NCBI RefSeq assembly: GCF_040412425.1
Contig: NC_089783.1
Span: forward strand, 42,816,125-42,880,124
Length of the DNA: 64,000 bases
DNA from: Macrobrachium rosenbergii
Lineage: Eukaryota; Arthropoda; Malacostraca; Decapoda; Palaemonidae
Reading direction: 5' to 3'
Under the pieces are notes generated by a model. It saw only the letters and a list, made by a program, of their open reading frames with translations. It searched no databases and had not been told where the DNA came from. The translations under genes and the position numbers were made by a program. Positions 36,055 through 47,150 of the stretch are shown here, piece by piece; position 1 is the stretch's first letter, and the number at the start of each line of letters is the position of its first letter.

Positions 36055-39000
36055 ATGTGTGTGTATGTATCTTTTTGTTTGTTTTTGTTTGTTTGTAAGT
36101 TTGAGAGAGAGAGAAAGAGAGAGAAAGAGAGAATATAACTTCAGCATGTGTGACTTTCTCAGCCTCTGCCATTGGTTTCTTGGTTGTTCCTGGAAGAGCA
36201 GTAGCTGTGTTTGAGGGAACAGTCACAGTCACCAAGTAACTATTTTTTGTACTTGAAAAAGGAACTTTCTGCAGGAAAGAAACTTCCAGCAATTACAAAA
36301 GTTCAACCCAACACGATCTGCTCAAAGCTTGGCTTTCGGCTATCTGATTATCTTGACATTTCCATACTTTTCCCCCGTTCAGTTTTTATATTTACATGAA
36401 ATACTGATTATCCTGTTCACGACATGTTTCCTTTGCCTCTATCCGTTTACAAATACAAGCCGTCCCCAGGTTATGACGGGGTTCCGTTCCAGCGGCATGC
36501 CACAAGTCGAAAAATGCCGTAACCCAGAACATCGTAATAAAAAAACCAGTTTTTGAGCGTTGCCCTGGTAATACACTGGTTTTCTTTCCTCCGCTCAGAA
36601 ACTAGCTCCCGTCTTCTGTCGCTCAAGGCACTTAAAGCTGTAACTTCAGAACTTCTGCCAACCCGGAACTGAATTTTTTAATAATATATTTGAAAAGTGT
36701 GTAAGATCAGAACGCCATAAGTCGGAGCTGCTGTAACCCAGGGAATACCTGTATTAAGCAATCCAATGTTTCCTTAAATTACGAACCTTCTCATGTTTCT
36801 TCCAAGTCCTTTACATGTACATTTTCAGTAGCACTCAAGGCAGTGCCTCTCAGTTTTGAAATTTTGTTCCCACAAATCCTTAGTGACCCAGACAGGAATT
36901 TCATATACTCTGCTGAATATCCCTACAAAGACAATGAAAGGTATAAACATAGTATATACGGAAATACACATACCCATGCACACGGTCTTTACATGTTTGC
37001 GTGGATCACCATCTATGCAGCACGAATTTTGGAAATTCTCAAGATTATAATTCATACTAGAAAGAAGATAATTATCCCCTAAATTCCCTCTTAACAGATC
37101 TTGCCTAAGCGTACAAGCCAGAGGTCCCAAAGTGATGGTCCTTAGTCTAAGAGAGGCACAATACCATTTGAGTATCCTGAAGCAAACAAGCTACGACAAC
37201 ACAATGAATAAGTTTGCTCAACGGAGCCTTCCACAATAAGTTTACGCATCCTTCAAATTTCACTTAATTATCATATGAATTATGATAGTTAATTGAACAT
37301 TAGTGGGACCCCATAAGTAGTTTTAGCTAAGAAAAAAGTGAAACCGTTCAAGAAAGCGATCACCTCTACTTTCATAGGCTCCCCATCCGGCGACAACCAT
37401 CTTCGTCCCAAAGGAGACGCGGACGTCGCTGTTGGGCAGGCAGGCAGGCCGGATCCGTCTGCTGAAGGGGACCTGCAAAGAAGGAAGCGTTTCACTTTAG
37501 ATTCATTCGAAAGCAAAACTTGATGGTGGCGACTTGGCTGCAATGATCGGGTGTCTTGCGATTTTGTATAATCACTTCATATCTTTCACTTTACCTCTAC
37601 TACAATGCGTCATTTGACTTTTATTCTTATGAAGGAGGTTTGTCACAACTTAAAATATCTAATAACATACTTACATATACATATACAGATATATACATAT
37701 ATATATACATATATGTAATATATATGAAGCCATATCACTTAACAGGGGCTGCCTCCAGAAAAGAAAAACCACACAAAAGTATAGTATGACATCCATATAT
37801 GAATGAAACGCAGGGGCTGTGAACCCAAATCGCACCAATTAACCCATCCTTTCGCATATGCCAGCCTTTCGACCGCTTCGTCTCATCTACTTAAGAGTTT
37901 TTTTTTTCGCAATCAACATCCACACTGCAGAGCCATATATACCCTGTAGTGAACGGGTTTGCTGACGCTTGAAGTCATTACCTTGGGAAAAACTCCTACC
38001 TTCAATTGCTTGAGCACACAGGAATAAATTTTAACAAATGGATGAATACTTAATCGTATAGGAGTATCGATGTTATACTTCATAGTTCCAGTTCATACCA
38101 TAAAGTTCAACGTGCAATCCAACTCGTTCCGATGCGAATTAGGTGTCTGGTGGTTAATCGACTACTAAGAAGTGGAAGGTTAACTCTCTGGAGCCACTCT
38201 CGGTAAGGGGCTGTGACGAATTGTTGATCAAATGTACATACGTTCTAATACAAACTTGACTGTGTATATATACCCAATAATAACGGGCGCAAAAAGACTA
38301 CATATCTACAAAGTTCACCTTTAAGAATGCAAAACTAATTTTCACTTTGAATACGATAAAAAACTAACTTTTCACTGCAAAACATCAAAATATATTTACG
38401 TATTCTATTACAAGCCTCCAACCCATTCCAGTCTTCCTGGAATGGAATGGAATATAGAGTTTTGGCCAAAGGCCAAGCACTGGGGCCTACGAGGTCATTC
38501 AGCTCTGGAAAGGAAATTGAGAGTAGGTAGATTTGAAAGGTGTAACAGGAGGAAAACCTCGCAGTTGCGCAATGAAATAACTGTTACGAGAGTGCGGATA
38601 GCAAGATGGAAGAAAGATATGAATGGAGGTACAGTAAAAGGAATGAAAGGGGTTGCAGCTAGGGGCCGAAGGGACGCTACAAAAAAAAAAAAAAAAACCT
38701 TTAGTAATGCCGACAGTGCACCCCGTGAGGTCCCCTGACGGCACTAACCCCGACTAGGGGAGTCTTCTTGGAGGGTTCCTTCCGCTGTATATGTCAAGTT
38801 TGTATCCTATACTGTATCTGTATAGTTTCTCGGTAATACTCACATTACTGAACTAATATATTGGTTCTAAAGGTTAAAGTTAGCCATGATCGTGCGTCTG
38901 GCACCGCTATAGGCACCAACAACACAGGCCACCAACGGGCCGAGGCTGAAAGTTTCATGGGCCGCGGCTGAGAGTTTCATACAGTATTATATGCTGAACA

Positions 39001-40561
39001 GAAATCTCAACTGCGCCGAAGAAACTTCGGCTCATTTTTTTTTTTTTTAATTTTTATAATGCAGTTTCGTAGAAAAATCGATATACTGATTACCTTAAGT
39101 CGTAGTCTAAGAAGAGCGATATCGTTGTACCGTCTAGGTTGCCTGTACTCCGGGTGTTTTATGGAGACGGCGACCTCCGAATCGAAGTCTCCAGCTTCTC
39201 TATTGCGCAGGTCGTGGCCCCCGATTCTGACGTAGATGGCTTTGCCGTCTTCCCTGTGGGTGAAAAAGAACGCGTAACGTTTTTCACGAAATCAGAGGTC
39301 TGTTACTCCAGTGTCCTTCGAGACTCGTCGTAACTCTATACACGAGAATCATTAGAATAGAATATAGAATTTAGGCCCAAGGCCATGCGCTGGGACCAAT
39401 GAGGTTATTCAGCACTAGAAGTGAAACTGACAGTAAGAAGGTATGAAAGGTGTAACAGGAGGAAAACCTCGCAGTTGCACTATGAAACAATTGTTAGAGA
39501 TGGTGGAAAGCCAGACGAACAGAAAGAATATGAACGGAGGTACAGTAAAAGGAATGAAAGAGGTTGCAGCTACGGACCGATAGGACGCTGCAAAGAACCT
39601 TAAGCAATGCCAACAGTGCACCACGTGAGGTGGAATAGTGGCATTAACCCCCTACGGCTTACAAGAGAACCAATAACATTTGCTGAATTCGTTTTTCTAT
39701 AATCCTGACCGGGGCAGGCACAGCATACTTTTGAAGGGACTGCAATGTTTTGGTTAAGGATACTTCCTTACTCTTTATGAAAGTAGACCAAATCGTAAAA
39801 ATGAAGGCGTCTTGAAATTAAGGATCGGTGGCTTTTTTTATATATATGAAAAGAATATGCTGACTTAGTGGATATTATCAAGGTCTAAGTGCAGACTTGT
39901 TTCCGCTCGTAGTGAAGGAGGGGAGAAGAAACAGAGCAAATCTTGAAATAAGAAGTCGTATGCGCTACTTACAAGCAATGAGCAGCCGTGAGAACGTATC
40001 TCTCAGAGATCAGCACACCTCCACAAACGTGCACCAGGTTGGCTTCGCCCCGAGACTGCAGAATCGATACCTGAAGCCAAGAAGAAGACATTTCCATGAA
40101 AAGATGACTTCTCTGTTTGGAATGGAATGAAATGGAATATAGAGTTTAGGCCAAATGCCAAGCACTGGAAAGGAAACGTACATTCTACCATTTCTCTTAT
40201 TTCGTCACTTCCTCCATGAGATGTAAAGGACACCAGAAAAGCAGAGAGAACTGAACTGAATGTAGAATTTAGGCCAAAGGACAAGCACTGAGACTATGAG
40301 ATCGTTCAGTGCTGAAACGGAAATTGACAGTAAAAGGTTTGAAAGGTGTAACAGGAGGAAAACCTCGCAGTTGCACTATGAATCAACTGTTAGGGGAGTT
40401 TGGAAAGTAGCATGGAAGAAAGAGAATGTGAAAGGAGGTACATTAAAAGGAACTGAAAGGGATTGCAACTAGGGGTCGAAGGCACGCTGCAAAGAACCTT
40501 AAGTAATGCCTACAGTGCACCGCATATGCGGTACACTAACGGCATTACCCCCTACGGGGGC

Positions 40562-40615
<54 letters not shown>

Positions 40616-42746
40616 GAAGAAAAGAACGTGAACAATTATGAGAGGAGCCGTTATAACGATACGTCCATCGGTAAACAGAGGGACAACGGTGCATGGACAT
40701 GATTATGGAAATACTGATGAACACCCGATGACGCACCATGTGTGGGAACTCCCCGACGTTGGCCTCTGTCCCTCCTCTCGCCAGGGGAATGTTCGTCTGA
40801 CAAAGTGAGCCATCTTGGTTCGCCTGCCGTTTCCACTCTTCACATTCTGTTGCAGGGAAGGGAAACAGCAAAACAGATATCATACACACTGAGAAAAAGA
40901 GATTTATCTATGTCGACAAATGCTGGCGCTGCGTACTAAATAGGATCAGAAATTTTAACTGCAAATATTGTCATGTTTAGAGATTGCTTGAGAAGATCAA
41001 GGGCTACTTGTCTTGAGTGGGGATTTGACACAACACCGGGAAATGGATGTTAAATTTCTCTATTTTTAAATGCATCAATTATCTCATTTTACTCGACCGT
41101 GATTCGTTTCATTTCAGGCAGTTCTAGAATAATTGGTCCATTATCCACATACAGCGGCGTAGTAAAAGAAAGTCCGACAAACGTGATACAATTCTAGGGC
41201 AGATTGTTTTAAAATCTTGATTACTTGCTGGATACTTATTTTCGTTTGAGAGCTAATACTTAAAAACAAGAGCTTTCTCAATAATCAACGGAATTTTACG
41301 GTAAAACAAAACCCTGAAAATAAATTTAAAAAATAAATTAATTAAAGCCCTAGCGAAATATAATCACGAGCAGACTACAACCACCAGGCTGTTGGCTATC
41401 AAATAAGGCCCAAATACTTATATTTTTTCAAAGCGTTTACTTCCTCAAAAAATTCGGCACAATAAAAATAAATGGCAGTAGAACCAGCAATCGAAACTAC
41501 ACAGTACTCAGGCCAAAAAGGATTGGAAAATGATCAGTGATGATAACATTGCGAACGCTAATCGAAATTTAATATAATCCGGTACACAGACCTGCCGAAG
41601 AACGTATGGCTAAAGACCTATTTGAATACGAGAGACGTGAAATCACGATTTAAAAAATAACTAATTAATGAAGCTCTAGCTTCTTTACAGCAGTAAAGAC
41701 AAAGCAACTTACAAAATAGGATTGTAAAATAATTTTTACGTTTAGAATGGGTTATTAAAAATACAACTTGGTTAATGCAGGAGGAATTGTGACTTATTAG
41801 TGAAGATTACCCAGAAATGAGCAATTTATTTTGATTTTACATGAAGCACACCATCTCAGTCCAATCACGTGGATCCTAAATTTCAGGAATTGAAACTGGA
41901 ATATAAAATTTAGGCCAAAGGCCAAGCGCCGGGACCTATGAGGTCACTCGGCGTGAGGTGCACTGATGGCGCTACCTCCCTAGGGGCCTAAATGTCAGGT
42001 CCACATCGACTCACCCTATTTACCTGGTGGTCTATATCTTCCAAAAACGCCTTCAATTGCCAGCCGTGGTGTGGTGCATTTCCTGCCCATCACATGTTTT
42101 GAGATACTGTGAACTTTCTGAAAAACGATCGTATCTTCGACGCATTCACAATGGGTCTCGACCATGTCAGACACAGAACTTGCTCTCCACGGGAACGTTT
42201 TCAACATTTCTTTTTTTCTCATGCCTCCTTCGTAATATCCCTCAAAAATGGTTGTCGATCTCAGAAATAATCACCATACTTGAGTATAATACAAAATATC
42301 ATGAAAAAAATAGAATAAAAGCTACATGAATTTTTCTTAAATCTACTAGGCCTAATAGCAGAAATTCGGCGGCAACAAGCAAATTAACATACACTTTCCA
42401 TGGTAATGTCACGCAAGGTTATCACTCAAAAGTACTTTCTAAAGGGACTAAGTGGATGAAAACAAGAGAGCCAACACCCAAATTTCATTAACTAAACACT
42501 TGTGCACGTTACTGTGAAGACAGCAAGGGAAGGATGTCTGATGAAAAGCGCAAAAGAAGATTCCTCACTCTGTCTGGCGATGGTTTCCGGGGTTCTCCGG
42601 CAGCAGGCGACGACCCTGCTGAACGAGGAGCCTCCACAAAGCTCTAGTCTGCCGGCATTCTCAATCTGACCGTTGCTACCGACGCAGTCACTAATATCGC
42701 GGCATGTGCCCCGAGTTCTGTCTTGCCGGAAACATGGGTCACCGAC
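32480..42746 (-). CDS. CLIP-domain S1 serine protease, Snake-like (7 exons, N-terminus missing)
   Basis: Extracellular zymogens of this type act in arthropod cascades such as Toll activation, melanisation or clotting; which one cannot be told from sequence. Exons right to left: 42746-42569 (CLIP), 40846-40737 (linker and activation site), 40070-39973 (His), 39253-39094 (Asp), 37472-37364, 35550-35387, 32659-32480 (Ser, TAA stop). All junctions are GT-AG with matching phase (1,0,2,0,1,0). The CLIP domain has all six Cys. The join ARQ-K-CEEW resembles the linker of Drosophila Snake. Triad: TAAHC, NDIALL, GDSGGP. Oddities: activation N-terminus ARGG instead of IVGG, and Gly at the S1-pocket position. 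The signal-peptide exon is upstream and was not identified. Confidence 0.88.
33230..34499 (-). mobile_element. R2-like non-LTR retrotransposon derivative lacking reverse transcriptase
   Basis: On the minus strand an N-terminal ORF (34404-33913) contains [13 protein letters not shown] and [19 protein letters not shown], then a frame change leads to [20 protein letters not shown] and [20 protein letters not shown]. The next block is at once the C-terminal nuclease-like region: [32 protein letters not shown] (a PD-(D/E)xK-like order RPD...D), then [17 protein letters not shown] and VPIIIGTLG. In full-length relatives, as I recall them, a reverse transcriptase lies between these parts; here it is missing. 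Frameshifts near 33890 and 33480. Confidence 0.7.
34416..34498 (-). promoter_or_regulatory. tRNA/5S rRNA-like sequence at the head of the retroelement
   Basis: Read on the minus strand, 34498-34461 has GCCTTGGCGGAGTGGTTTAG, like the A-box half of a Leu/Ser-type tRNA. 34460-34416 has GTTTAAGCAACATTGGGGCT and GTCGTTGGATGGGTGACCGC, closely similar to the internal control region of 5S rRNA. It is too short and rearranged to be a functional tRNA or 5S gene. It is most likely a Pol III-type promoter region at the 5' end of the retroelement that follows. Confidence 0.6.
34499..34564. repeat. (ATT)n microsatellite, 3' tail of a LINE
   Basis: About 66 bp of ATT/TAA repeats. On the minus strand it follows GTTGCAGCTTTGCTTG, so it looks like the (TAA)n tail of the non-LTR element at 34565-35140. 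Confidence 0.9.
34565..35140 (-). pseudogene. 3' end of a CR1-like non-LTR retrotransposon
   Basis: Minus strand 35137-34871 reads [20 protein letters not shown], then [18 protein letters not shown], the 'R-x-x-V-x-x-L-x-M-x-YKI' C-terminal block of CR1/jockey-type elements. It continues into non-coding 3' sequence (tgggctgctttcttaattgg) and ends in (TAA)n. 5'-truncated, in the last protease intron. Confidence 0.65.
35387..35550 (-). CDS. Protease exon: region before the active Ser
   Basis: 164 bp from acceptor ACTCTTATAG to donor ACG|GTAAGT. It encodes [20 protein letters not shown], then [19 protein letters not shown]. The last residues form the S1 pocket wall; the position six before the active Ser is Gly rather than Asp. 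Confidence 0.88.
35983..36049. repeat. (AT)n microsatellite
   Basis: About 67 bp of AT, followed at 36102-36132 by an imperfect GA run. Protease intron. Confidence 0.97.
36452..36756. mobile_element. MITE of about 305 bp with TIRs
   Basis: The left end aatacaagccgtccccaggtta and right end, in reverse complement, taatacaggtattccctggg match as imperfect inverted repeats. The core has no ORF. The phrase 'ggttatgacggggttccgtt' suggests a pogo/Tigger-type MITE. Protease intron. Confidence 0.6.
37364..37472 (-). CDS. Protease exon: RPACLP and AGWG motifs
   Basis: 109 bp from acceptor CTTTGCAG to donor AGAG|GTGATC. It encodes [17 protein letters not shown] and [12 protein letters not shown], standard S1 family motifs. 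Confidence 0.9.
38438..38765 (+). repeat. SINE-like repeat copy 2 (near full length)
   Basis: Starts tggaatggaatatagagttt, then ggccaaaggccaagcactgg, aggaggaaaacctcgcagtt and gtgcaccccgtgaggt. About 325 bp with an internal poly(A) run. In the protease intron between exons at 39094 and 37472, antisense to the gene. Confidence 0.88.
39094..39253 (-). CDS. Protease exon: catalytic Asp
   Basis: 160 bp from acceptor TTTTCACCCACAG to donor CTTAAG|GTAATC. It encodes [19 protein letters not shown] and, near the end, [14 protein letters not shown], with the catalytic Asp in NDIALL. Confidence 0.92.
39357..39655 (+). repeat. SINE-like repeat copy 3
   Basis: Same series of blocks: ttaggcccaaggccatgcgc, aacaggaggaaaacctcgca, gtgcaccacgtgaggt. 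Lies in the protease intron between the His and Asp exons, antisense. Confidence 0.9.
39973..40070 (-). CDS. Protease exon: catalytic His
   Basis: 98 bp from acceptor TTGGCTTCAG to donor TGCTT|GTAAGT. It encodes [20 protein letters not shown], with the catalytic His in TAAHC and its disulphide pair. Confidence 0.92.
40119..40191 (+). repeat. SINE-like repeat, partial copy 4a
   Basis: Only the first about 70 bp (tagagtttaggccaaatgcc ...) remain, followed 60 bp later by a fuller copy. It starts within about 50 bp of the His exon acceptor. Confidence 0.8.
40250..40563 (+). repeat. SINE-like repeat copy 4b (full length)
   Basis: From aactgaatgtagaatttagg to cggcattaccccctacgggg. Directly followed by a (GA)n run, which may have grown from the element's tail. 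Protease intron, antisense. Confidence 0.9.
40564..40612. repeat. (GA)n microsatellite
   Basis: About 49 bp of GA directly abutting SINE-like copy 4b. Confidence 0.97.
40737..40846 (-). CDS. Protease exon: linker and activation site
   Basis: 110 bp from acceptor CCTGCAACAG to donor CACATG|GTGCGT. It encodes [16 protein letters not shown], then [19 protein letters not shown]. The Cys in the linker would tether the CLIP part to the protease domain. By alignment with Snake (cut after Leu) the cut would fall between Leu and Ala. Confidence 0.85.
41896..41993 (+). repeat. SINE-like repeat copy 5 (internal deletion)
   Basis: The 5' part (ggaatataaaatttaggcca ... aggtcactcggcg) joins directly to the 3' part (tgaggtgcactgatggcgct), so the middle about 200 bp is missing. 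Protease intron, antisense. Confidence 0.85.
42569..42746 (-). CDS. Protease exon: CLIP domain
   Basis: 178 bp from acceptor CAGCAG to donor ACAGA|GTGAGG. The 59 residues start [20 protein letters not shown] and contain six Cys in the order C-x9-C-x5-C-x15-C-x10-CC, the CLIP pattern. Phase 0 in, phase 1 out. Confidence 0.85.
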
Positions 42747-43078
42747 CTGCTGACTGCTGCTCAGTCTAGCTGCGGCTTAAAATGATACGAGGAACAGATT
42801 CAGTATTGTTTCACAGACTTATTCGGGACAAAGTACCTTCAATGGCTAAACATAGTTCTGCTTTTAAAACTCAGCAAAGAAAATTAAAAACGGGTAAAGT
42901 GGTGGAAAAACTCTGGGACTGCAGAACATCTAAAGATAAACATTTTCAACGTCACATTCATACGAAAACGACATGTTAAGCCGTTGCAAAGGCCCATGCC
43001 AGCTACTAATACTGCAGCTTGAAAATAATTATAAAGTTACAATAGTCTCTAGGTTTAATCTAATCACAAACAAACCTA

Positions 43079-43231
<153 letters not shown>

Positions 43232-43257
43232 TAACCAGCTTCTCCTAACATGAAAGC

Positions 43258-43582
43258 ATAAATGAATTAATGAGTCATAAAATTTAGGTTATAAAGCCAA
43301 ACACTTGGGAAAGAGGGAGTTGGGGTAGTAGGAACTCAAGATAAAAGAATCCAGAGAATGAATGAGATTGAGTACAAGGATCTGAAGCTGAAATTGGGAG
43401 AAAATCTTACTGTTGCACTAAGAAGTAATAGTTAGAGAGGTTGGACAGCAGGGTGGAAGAAATGAAACGGGAATGGAGGTCTTGTAAAAGACTAAAAAGT
43501 AGGAGCAGCTAGACTCTAGAGGACGAATGGATATTGCAAATTTTATTCAGTAATCCCTACAGTGCACCACGTAGGCATTACT
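43258..43582 (+). repeat. SINE-like repeat copy 6 (diverged)
   Basis: Diverged blocks: aaatttaggttataaagcca, aaaatcttactgttgcacta, agtgcaccacgtaggcatta. Confidence 0.75.
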
Positions 43583-43689
43583 AAAGTGTGTTCGCAGCAA
43601 TCGGAGGTGCTTCTGAAGGAGAAATATAACGTCACCACCCTATGTAGAAAACTTCCACAGTAGTCACTTAATACACTAACAAGCAAGGG

Positions 43690-44095
43690 CTCATCAGCAG
43701 TATGTCAAACCCTCTTCACGCCGCCGTTCACCTGAATCTTGCAAACACTTATACTTTCAGAACATTACGGCCCTTCTTTTCCAGTATCTCTCTCACTCCA
43801 TCTATCCAACCCTTTCTGGGTTTTTCTCTCTTCCTTCCTTCCAACACTTTAAAGCTGCAGTGTATCCTCTTTCCCCAAACCTATCGCCATGCATTCTTTC
43901 CACGGGGCCAAACCATCTCGAAAACAATTACGCACACAGGTTGTCTCAACAGCTTCAAATTTTTCTTTCCTTCGCATTCAACATCCACAATTCACTTCCA
44001 TAATGGAGGGTTGGCTGAACAAACCCGTCATGCATTTCCACCTCGGCATCCTAAGATTTAACAATCAAAACATTCAACCTTTGTCATTACCACTT
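43690..44095 (-). pseudogene. Non-LTR retrotransposon C-terminal fragment
   Basis: Minus-strand pieces read 'ELWMLNAKER', RWFGPVERMHGDRFGERGYT and KPRKGWIDGVREILEKKGRN. These match the C-terminal blocks of RTE/BovB-like endonuclease-RT proteins (LLYGSE-x-W, RWFGH-x-x-R, GRPRK-x-W-x-D). Stops and frame changes are present. The plus-strand ORF of 119 codons here is a shadow. Confidence 0.65.
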
Positions 44096-44303
44096 TAGTT
44101 TTTCTTGTGACATTCTGTGAGGAACGGCAAAAAAATATAACTTTGAGTCATCAAACATAATGAATTCAACTGGACATTTTTGTTTACTGTGGTTGTAATA
44201 ATGAACGATACCCATTTTTATGTTAGGCTGGATTACATATGGAATGAAACAAATAAAAAAAATAAGTCTAGAAAGTCCTGCAATGGGTCTACATAGTTGG
44301 TGT

Positions 44304-44306
<3 letters not shown>

Positions 44307-44363
<57 letters not shown>
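44307..44363. repeat. (GA)n microsatellite
   Basis: About 57 bp of AG repeats. Confidence 0.97.
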
Positions 44364-44366
<3 letters not shown>

Positions 44367-44419
44367 CTTTAAAAGCTAGGAAAAACAAAACAATTTATGC
44401 AGACTTTTCCTATTAAGTG

Positions 44420-44421
<2 letters not shown>

Positions 44422-44507
<86 letters not shown>
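44422..44507. repeat. (AT)n microsatellite
   Basis: About 86 bp of AT, immediately left of a fold-back element whose other side is also AT repeat. Confidence 0.97.
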
Positions 44508-44516
<9 letters not shown>

Positions 44517-44805
44517 GTTACAGTCAACATGCGTAATCAGTCATTACACGTAATGACTGAAATTTCAGTCATCACGTAATGCACTTAGGGGACATTTGAT
44601 CCCCAGGAGCTAGTACTAAACACGGCGAAACAGTGAGTCACCTACACTGTTTCGCCGGGTTTAGTACTAGTCCCTGGGGGTCAAATGTATTTCATAAATG
44701 TTTAGTACTAGCTCCTGGGGATCAAATGTCCCTAAGTGCATTACGCGTGATGACTGAAATTTCAGTCATTACGCGTAATGACTGATTGCGCATGTTGACT
44801 GTAAC
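44517..44805. mobile_element. Nested fold-back (palindromic) element
   Basis: The outer arms (44517-44622 and 44700-44805) are inverted copies of about 105 bp: gttacagtcaacatgcgtaa... against its reverse complement. Each arm holds smaller palindromes such as atgactgaaatttcagtcat. The loop has another hairpin (cggcgaaacagtg / cactgtttcgccg) and a third partial copy of the gtttagtactag...ctggg block. No ORF. Inserted within an AT microsatellite. Confidence 0.85.
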
Positions 44806-45669
44806 ATATATATATATACACACACATAAACATGCAAGAAGTATGAGCAATACTCACATAAAACTACGAACACCAGTCTGTAACCCCATAATTTCATCTG
44901 CAATAAAAACCAAGGGACATAGGCTAATTAAGTTTTTCTACATTAAAATTATATTTTGAAAATCTACAACACCTTCAGCGCCTAAAAATAAAAAACTTTT
45001 GACCAGCTTTTCAATTCCATCAATGACAAAGTCCCTACTATTTTGCACTGAATAACACAAAAGGCATACAACACGCATTCGTAAAGGTTATGTCACATGA
45101 AAGCAGGTTCACAAACTTTGTAAATTAGACTAACAGACTAGTGAAAATTAATGAAAATTTAATCAATCGATATTTGGGAACTGATGAATTCAGAGAGTCC
45201 TCTCGAAAGGACACATCTTACTGGGAAATAATCAAGAACTTTTAACCGCTGGAAAATGATTTCAAACTAACGCTACTTGGCATTAGCACCGTTAGTAGGA
45301 CTTATAAAATTTTAAGTCTATAAAACTGCGGTTATATACTTCTCAGCATCCTCATTTCAGAGTTGATTTTATCATAAATCCCTGTTAAATCTACCAAAAA
45401 TTGTTCAGAGAAAGTCAAATTCGTTAGGCAATGGTACACTCACAATAGACGTTAACTTCTCTGATAATTCAATGTTGACAAGTTCCGATCACACAATCGA
45501 GGATGAAGAGAACGATTTCACTGGTTTTCTCCAGGTAGCTTTGCTCTCTCCCAGTTTAATGGTTACTGAGTGATATCAGATTATGCTTAATTCATACATA
45601 AATACATCTGTTGGCAAGTATTGTTACTTATCATGATGTATTTGCTTAAATGCATGGTCCCACTGTACT

Positions 45670-45672
<3 letters not shown>

Positions 45673-45732
<60 letters not shown>
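45673..45732. repeat. (GA)n microsatellite
   Basis: About 60 bp of AG repeats. Confidence 0.97.
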
Positions 45733-45734
<2 letters not shown>

Positions 45735-45968
45735 ACTAAACCTAACAAAAATATAGACGTCAGTTATTATTAAGAAATAATTAAGAAAGCATACGGCAAA
45801 TGAGCACGCCGTTCTAATGTAGTACTGAAGATTACGACAACCGTTTTTCACTGAAGAAAATGAAAGGTTTCTGGTACCGAAAAAGTGACACTTGGCAACT
45901 CATTAAGGGAAAATGGACGCTGACCCTCTCCACCAAGCACGTCAAGCACACCACGTAGTTTCCTATTC

Positions 45969-46121
<153 letters not shown>

Positions 46122-46889
46122 GGCCAAGGTCACATTATGACGATGGTTCCAACCATAATATACGAGGTGCTGAGCAATCATAGTTTACAATCAATGATCC
46201 AAGAATTCTGCAGACATCCAAACAGGATGGCACTGCTCTTATAATATTACTGAAAAAAAATGAATTATGCGACTTGAAGAAGATAACATGGTTCTTCACG
46301 GTCAACTACACACTCATTTAGTCAACTTCCTTCTGGTGTGAATTACAAAGTTGCAAGTACTTGGCTGTCCCTTGCTAGTTTTTTTTTTTTCAAAAGTATC
46401 AAAAAACGTGTTCTGGACCGGATCAAAAAAACTAGATCACCTCTCAGGACCATGCCCGCTATACTGGTTCTGGATACCTGGATTTTAGCTGAAAATATTT
46501 TCAAGGCAACATAGTAAGAGGACCGTCATGACTTTACAGTTTATCATAGCTAATCTGAAAGAAACAAATGAGAAAAAAACCATACTATTCGCCTCTATAG
46601 TGAGGTCGTCCGTCCGCCAATTCCTTAGATGTATGCTAGTATTGCACCAGCCCGGTTTGTTTGTCATGTCCCTAGATTAGGTTAGGTTAGGTTAAGAGCC
46701 AACGTTAATTTGGGTGCGGAAAACATAATGAGGTTATTTTCAAGAAAATTCTATGGTTAGTTTTTAAGACATGGCGTCCCGCTTTTTCAAGGAAAGGTCC
46801 CGTACTCGTTACACCTCGGGGGAAAATGCCGCCAGCCCAACACTTCACCTTGTCTGCGAGCCACATTGTCAACTGATCTACAGTGCAGA

Positions 46890-47150
46890 GCACAATAGGA
46901 AATAGAATTTAGGTCAAAGGCCAAGAGCTGGGACCTACGATGTCATTCAGCGCTGAAAGAGAAATTGAGAGTAAACATAAAAAAACTCGCAGTTGCACTT
47001 AGAAACAACTGTTAAAAAAGGGAGGAAAGTCTGATGTCAGGAAGAGAATGAACGGAGGTTGCAGCTATGGGCCAAAGGGAAGCTGCAAAGACCTTTAAAC
47101 AATGCCTACAGTGCACCACGTGAGGTGCACTGACGGCACTGCCGACTTCA
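46890..47150 (+). repeat. SINE-like repeat copy 7
   Basis: aggaaatagaatttaggtca, aaggccaagagctgggacct, then cagtgcaccacgtgaggtgc. Somewhat shortened in the middle. Confidence 0.85.

Noticed and set aside
36825..37130. 101-codon minus-strand ORF with a hydrophobic stretch
   Set aside because: Lies in a protease intron whose flanking exons already match in phase; no recognisable domain.
42016..42222. 68-codon ORF ending RYRPPGK as a protease exon
   Set aside because: Its reading frame does not match the phase leaving the CLIP exon; skipping it gives the conserved linker. Kept only as a possible poison exon.
46485..46667. Signal-peptide-like MTVLLLCCL after a good acceptor, as first protease exon
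   Set aside because: No canonical donor occurs before the in-frame TAA, so it cannot be joined to the CLIP exon.
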